A stretch of DNA of 14,554 bases from Bacillota bacterium (lineage in GTDB: Bacteria > Bacillota > Clostridia > Peptostreptococcales > Anaerovoracaceae): NCBI GenBank assembly GCA_017523605.1, contig JAFWVZ010000227.1, positions 1 to 14,554 on the forward strand, read 5' to 3'. The notes under the pieces are model-generated. The model did no database searches. It was not told the DNA's origin and saw nothing but the letters and a program-made list of their open reading frames with translations. The stretch's first letter is position 1, and each line of letters opens with the position of its first letter. The translations under genes and the position numbers were made by a program. This document shows, piece by piece, positions 12,537-14,554 of the stretch.

Positions 12537-13493
12537 TTATACAAGTCTCCTGAGGAGTATTTTTGCGAGTTCGCAGCATGCTCCGTAATCTATGCCGTCT
12601 TCGGTCTGAAGGATCAGATAACCGCTTTTTATTTTCTGCCGGCACTGCAGTTCGTCTTCCTCAACTTTAAGTCCCTTAAGATCCGCGAACCTCAGCGCGC
12701 CGCTGTTTTTTACGCTAACTTTAAGCGAGATCTCACCGGATCCGGAGCACTGCAGTTCCATCTCGTCCTCGTAAAATGCGCAGGGCGGACAGGCTGGATA
12801 TGATCTTGCGTTTAGTGAAAGACAGATGTCGCCCAGCTTCAGACCGGTGGTTATGATCTTATGTTCCATTTCCCCGAAAAGACTGACTGAACTAAGCTTT
12901 ATCATGAAGCCTTTGTCGAAAGATATTCTGTCGTAGGGCAGGAAGGACAGCGTTTGTGTTATCCTTGCAAGCTGGCGGACGTCGTCTGCGTTATGCAGGA
13001 GTATAAGGTCCTTGGCTTTTTCGTTGTCTAGGTTTATGTATTCCGAGTACAGTCGGATGCACTCGCCGCCGTTTATCAGGTCGGTTCTGGAATCATCCAT
13101 GCCGAGTATCTTTTCCACAGACTTCTGCGAAAGACTCGGAGCTGTCTCCGCCAGAGGCCAGTAGCTTTTCAGCCATCTGTAGACGTCAACGTTGTAGAAT
13201 GCCGGCAGTTCATCCGCAAGTCCGAACTTTCTGGCTCTTGTAAGTACGAACGGGACATCGAAGCTCTGGCCGTTGTAGGTGATGATCACATCGCTGTCCG
13301 CGAATTCGGAAAGAATGGAAGAGATCGTTAGGTCTTCGGAAGCTGAACTTTCGGTGAAGTACTGCGTAAGGCCGCTGCCGTCGGGATCTATGAAACTGGC
13401 GGAGATTATCCTGTCCCGTCCCGGATACAGTCCGGTGGTCTCTATGTCGAAGACCTTGCATTTAAGCCCTTTTGTATATGTGTTGTATCTCAT
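12537..13493 (-). CDS. DEDD-type exonuclease, YprB-like RNase H-fold domain
   Basis: A predicted 318-residue 3'-5' exonuclease-fold protein. ExoI is VFDIETTGL (14-22; D16, E18), ExoII is ITYNGQSFDVPF (71-82; N74, D79), and ExoIII is LLHNADDVRQLAR (165-177; D171). The 'IxYNGxxFDxPxL' and 'YNxxDxxxL' style matches the YprB ribonuclease-H-like domain. The TPR half found in Bacillus YprB is absent; instead a Cys-containing, probably beta-rich region (about 200-318) of unknown role follows. In-frame ATGs also exist at 13511 and, by TTG, at 13529. I chose 13493 because a TATAAT (13508-13503) lies within the longer versions. No clear ribosome site precedes any of them, so the start is uncertain. The HAD phosphatase gene follows without a gap. 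Confidence 0.82.
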   Translation of the reverse strand: MRYNTYTKGLKCKVFDIETTGLYPGRDRIISASFIDPDGSGLTQYFTESSASEDLTISSILSEFADSDVIITYNGQSFDVPFVLTRARKFGLADELPAFYNVDVYRWLKSYWPLAETAPSLSQKSVEKILGMDDSRTDLINGGECIRLYSEYINLDNEKAKDLILLHNADDVRQLARITQTLSFLPYDRISFDKGFMIKLSSVSLFGEMEHKIITTGLKLGDICLSLNARSYPACPPCAFYEDEMELQCSGSGEISLKVSVKNSGALRFADLKGLKVEEDELQCRQKIKSGYLILQTEDGIDYGACCELAKILLRRLV

Positions 13494-13798
13494 GGCAGTA
13501 CAATTATACATTAAAAATCCAAAAAACAAAACAAGCCGCGAATGCAGCCTGTTTTGCTCAAAAGGGGTATTGGGATTAGAGATTTAGTAACCATCAGGGG
13601 TGATGTTACCAAAGACATAATAACAGACGAAAAATAGCATTTCAATAAATATTTTTCAAAAATCAATTAAAAAGTTTAATTGAGTAATAGTCTGTAGATA
13701 AAAAAGAGTGTTCGCAGGCAATTTTGGTATTGAACTTGACGGAGCCTATAATCTATAATAATTTACATAAGACTTTATGATGTTATTTTGAGGTCGCC
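13494..13798. other. AT-rich divergent intergenic region with several inverted repeats
   Basis: About 305 bases without a gene, clearly more AT-rich than its flanks. It holds an imperfect stem AAAACA-A-GCC / GCC-TGTTTT (about 13528-13556), GTAA-C-CATCA with TGATG-TTAC (13587-13596, 13601-13609; one bulge), a perfect 9-bp TCAATTAAA / TTTAATTGA (13663-13671, 13675-13683; 3-base loop), and ACAGAC / GTCTGT (13623-13628, 13690-13695) enclosing the latter. The promoter boxes of the recombinase are at the right end. I see no known riboswitch or RNA gene. Confidence 0.55.
13724..13759 (+). promoter_or_regulatory. Overlapping tandem promoters of the recombinase gene
   Basis: Two TATAAT boxes lie 1 base apart (13747-13752 and 13754-13759). 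The first pairs with TTGGTA (13724-13729) over 17 bases, the second with TTGAAC (13730-13735) over 18. Either would start transcription about 30-40 bases before ATG 13799. Confidence 0.65.
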
Positions 13799-14554
13799 AT
13801 GAATTTCGTAGACAAATTTGAAGCATACATGGAAAAAGAGAAGGGCAGCTCCAAGAGCACCCTCAGCGCTTACGTTGCGGACATCTGGGACTTTACGGAT
13901 TTCCTTAAAGGAAGAGGTAAAGAGCCCGAAGACGCTGCAAATGCAGACGTTGCTGCTTACGTAATGGGACTTTCCGATGCCGGAAAGAGCCATGCGACTG
14001 TTAACAGACGTCTTGCTTCACTGAGAGCCTTTTACAATTACCTTGTTACCATAAGAGCAGTTAACAGCAATCCCACGACCGGCATAAAGAGTGCTAAGGT
14101 CGCCCGCAAGGAACTTGAGTATCTTACCGTGGAGGAAGTGGAACAGCTTCTGGACATAAAGGACGATACTGCGGCCGGCAAAAGGGACAGAGCAATGCTT
14201 GAACTTATGTACGCTACCGGTATACGAGCTTCCGAAGCCTGTGCGGCAAACATTTCAGACATTGACCTCAGGATAGGATTCATATCCGTAAGATCCGGCG
14301 GTAAGCCCCGTATGGTTCCCATCGGAAGACCTGCAAGAGCTGCGCTTAAAGATTACCTTCAGAATGCCCGTCCCGAACTTCTTAAGAAAAAACAGGATAC
14401 AGGTGCGCTCTTCCTCAGCTACATAGGCGAAAGACTCACCAGACAGGGCGTATGGAAGATCCTTAAGCAGAGAGGCGACGAAGCAGGTCTTGTGGACAGA
14501 CTCAGCCCGCAGATCCTGCGTAATTCGTTCGCAGCCCACATGGTCCAGAACGGC
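13799..14554 (+). CDS. XerC/XerD-type tyrosine recombinase, 3' truncated by window end
   Basis: The open frame runs 252 codons to the last base with no stop. The N-terminal SAM-like core-binding domain (about 1-100) includes STLSAYVADIWDFTDFL and NRRLASLRAFYNYL. The catalytic domain begins at LEYLTVEEVEQLLD (106-119). Box I is YATGIRASEA (138-147) with catalytic Arg143, and the beta-hairpin Lys is K169 in SGGKPRMVPI. Box II reads LSPQILRNSFAAHM: Arg241 is present, but the HxxR histidine is Gln238 and the following His is Asn242. The Tyr nucleophile would lie beyond the window. A typical Xer protein has about 295-300 residues, so some 45-50 are missing. The ribosome site is GAGGT before ATG 13799. 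Chromosome-dimer resolution is the default role; the altered box II makes this uncertain. Confidence 0.88.
   Translation, partial: MNFVDKFEAYMEKEKGSSKSTLSAYVADIWDFTDFLKGRGKEPEDAANADVAAYVMGLSDAGKSHATVNRRLASLRAFYNYLVTIRAVNSNPTTGIKSAKVARKELEYLTVEEVEQLLDIKDDTAAGKRDRAMLELMYATGIRASEACAANISDIDLRIGFISVRSGGKPRMVPIGRPARAALKDYLQNARPELLKKKQDTGALFLSYIGERLTRQGVWKILKQRGDEAGLVDRLSPQILRNSFAAHMVQNG

Noticed and set aside
13760..13770. AATTTACATAA, whose complement AATT...TTATGTAAATT-type arm resembles the XerD half of a dif site
   Set aside because: Only one half-site matches. The sequence at the position of the XerC arm (11 bases beyond a 6-base centre) does not resemble dif, so a full recombination site is not supported.
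1..14554. CRISPR arrays, insertion sequences or prophage genes
   Set aside because: No regularly spaced repeats, transposase motifs, terminal inverted repeats or phage structural genes seen; the only recombinase looks chromosomal Xer-type.

Overview
The window reads as a fragment of a mid-GC Clostridia-type Firmicutes chromosome, possibly Lachnospiraceae-like. This is inferred from strong AGGAGG-type ribosome sites, heavy use of ATA, AGA and AGG codons, and the gene families present; no database search was run. The first ~118 bases do not fit. They are about two-thirds G+C and encode a piece of a proteobacterial-looking phosphoglucosamine mutase (GlmM), joined out of frame to the tail of a Clostridia-type M20 dipeptidase (PepV family). 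That is most simply an assembly chimera.

Layout. 118-945 (+): dipeptidase tail and trmB (tRNA m7G46 methyltransferase). 1026-2896 (+): a Gly-rich two-helix membrane protein with a TPM domain, then a PspA/IM30 homologue, closed by a bidirectional terminator. 2997-3890 (-): a diacylglycerol-kinase-family lipid kinase, divergent from a ROK sugar kinase (4016-4927, +) whose leader carries a strong hairpin. 5029-6388 (+): mscL, a zinc-ribbon/coiled-coil protein and a double zinc-ribbon protein, ending in a terminator that abuts tRNA-Leu(GAG) on the other strand. 6577-9631 (-): a tightly coupled operon read from the right as an aspartate-type aminotransferase, asnA and a TraX-like membrane protein. 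9737-11477 (+): an OGG1-type 8-oxoguanine glycosylase and a six-helix membrane protein, again ending in a terminator that abuts a tRNA, tRNA-Arg(ACG). 11703-13493 (-): a DEDD exonuclease (YprB-like) and a Cof-type HAD phosphatase. 13799-end (+): a XerC/XerD-type tyrosine recombinase cut off by the window edge.

How the genes work together. Two themes stand out. The first is membrane integrity: the TPM protein and PspA, a lipid kinase, MscL and two zinc-ribbon proteins lie within 5.4 kb. The second is asparagine supply: the aminotransferase can make aspartate from oxaloacetate and AsnA amidates it with ammonia. Their promoter and the divergent glycosylase promoter share a perfect 10+10 bp inverted repeat that looks like an operator. 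Most other genes are ordinary housekeeping. I see no CRISPR array, insertion sequence or prophage. The most unusual points are the chimeric left end, the rearranged TPM protein next to PspA, the MscL/zinc-ribbon operon, the shared palindrome, and a recombinase whose HxxR active-site histidine is glutamine.
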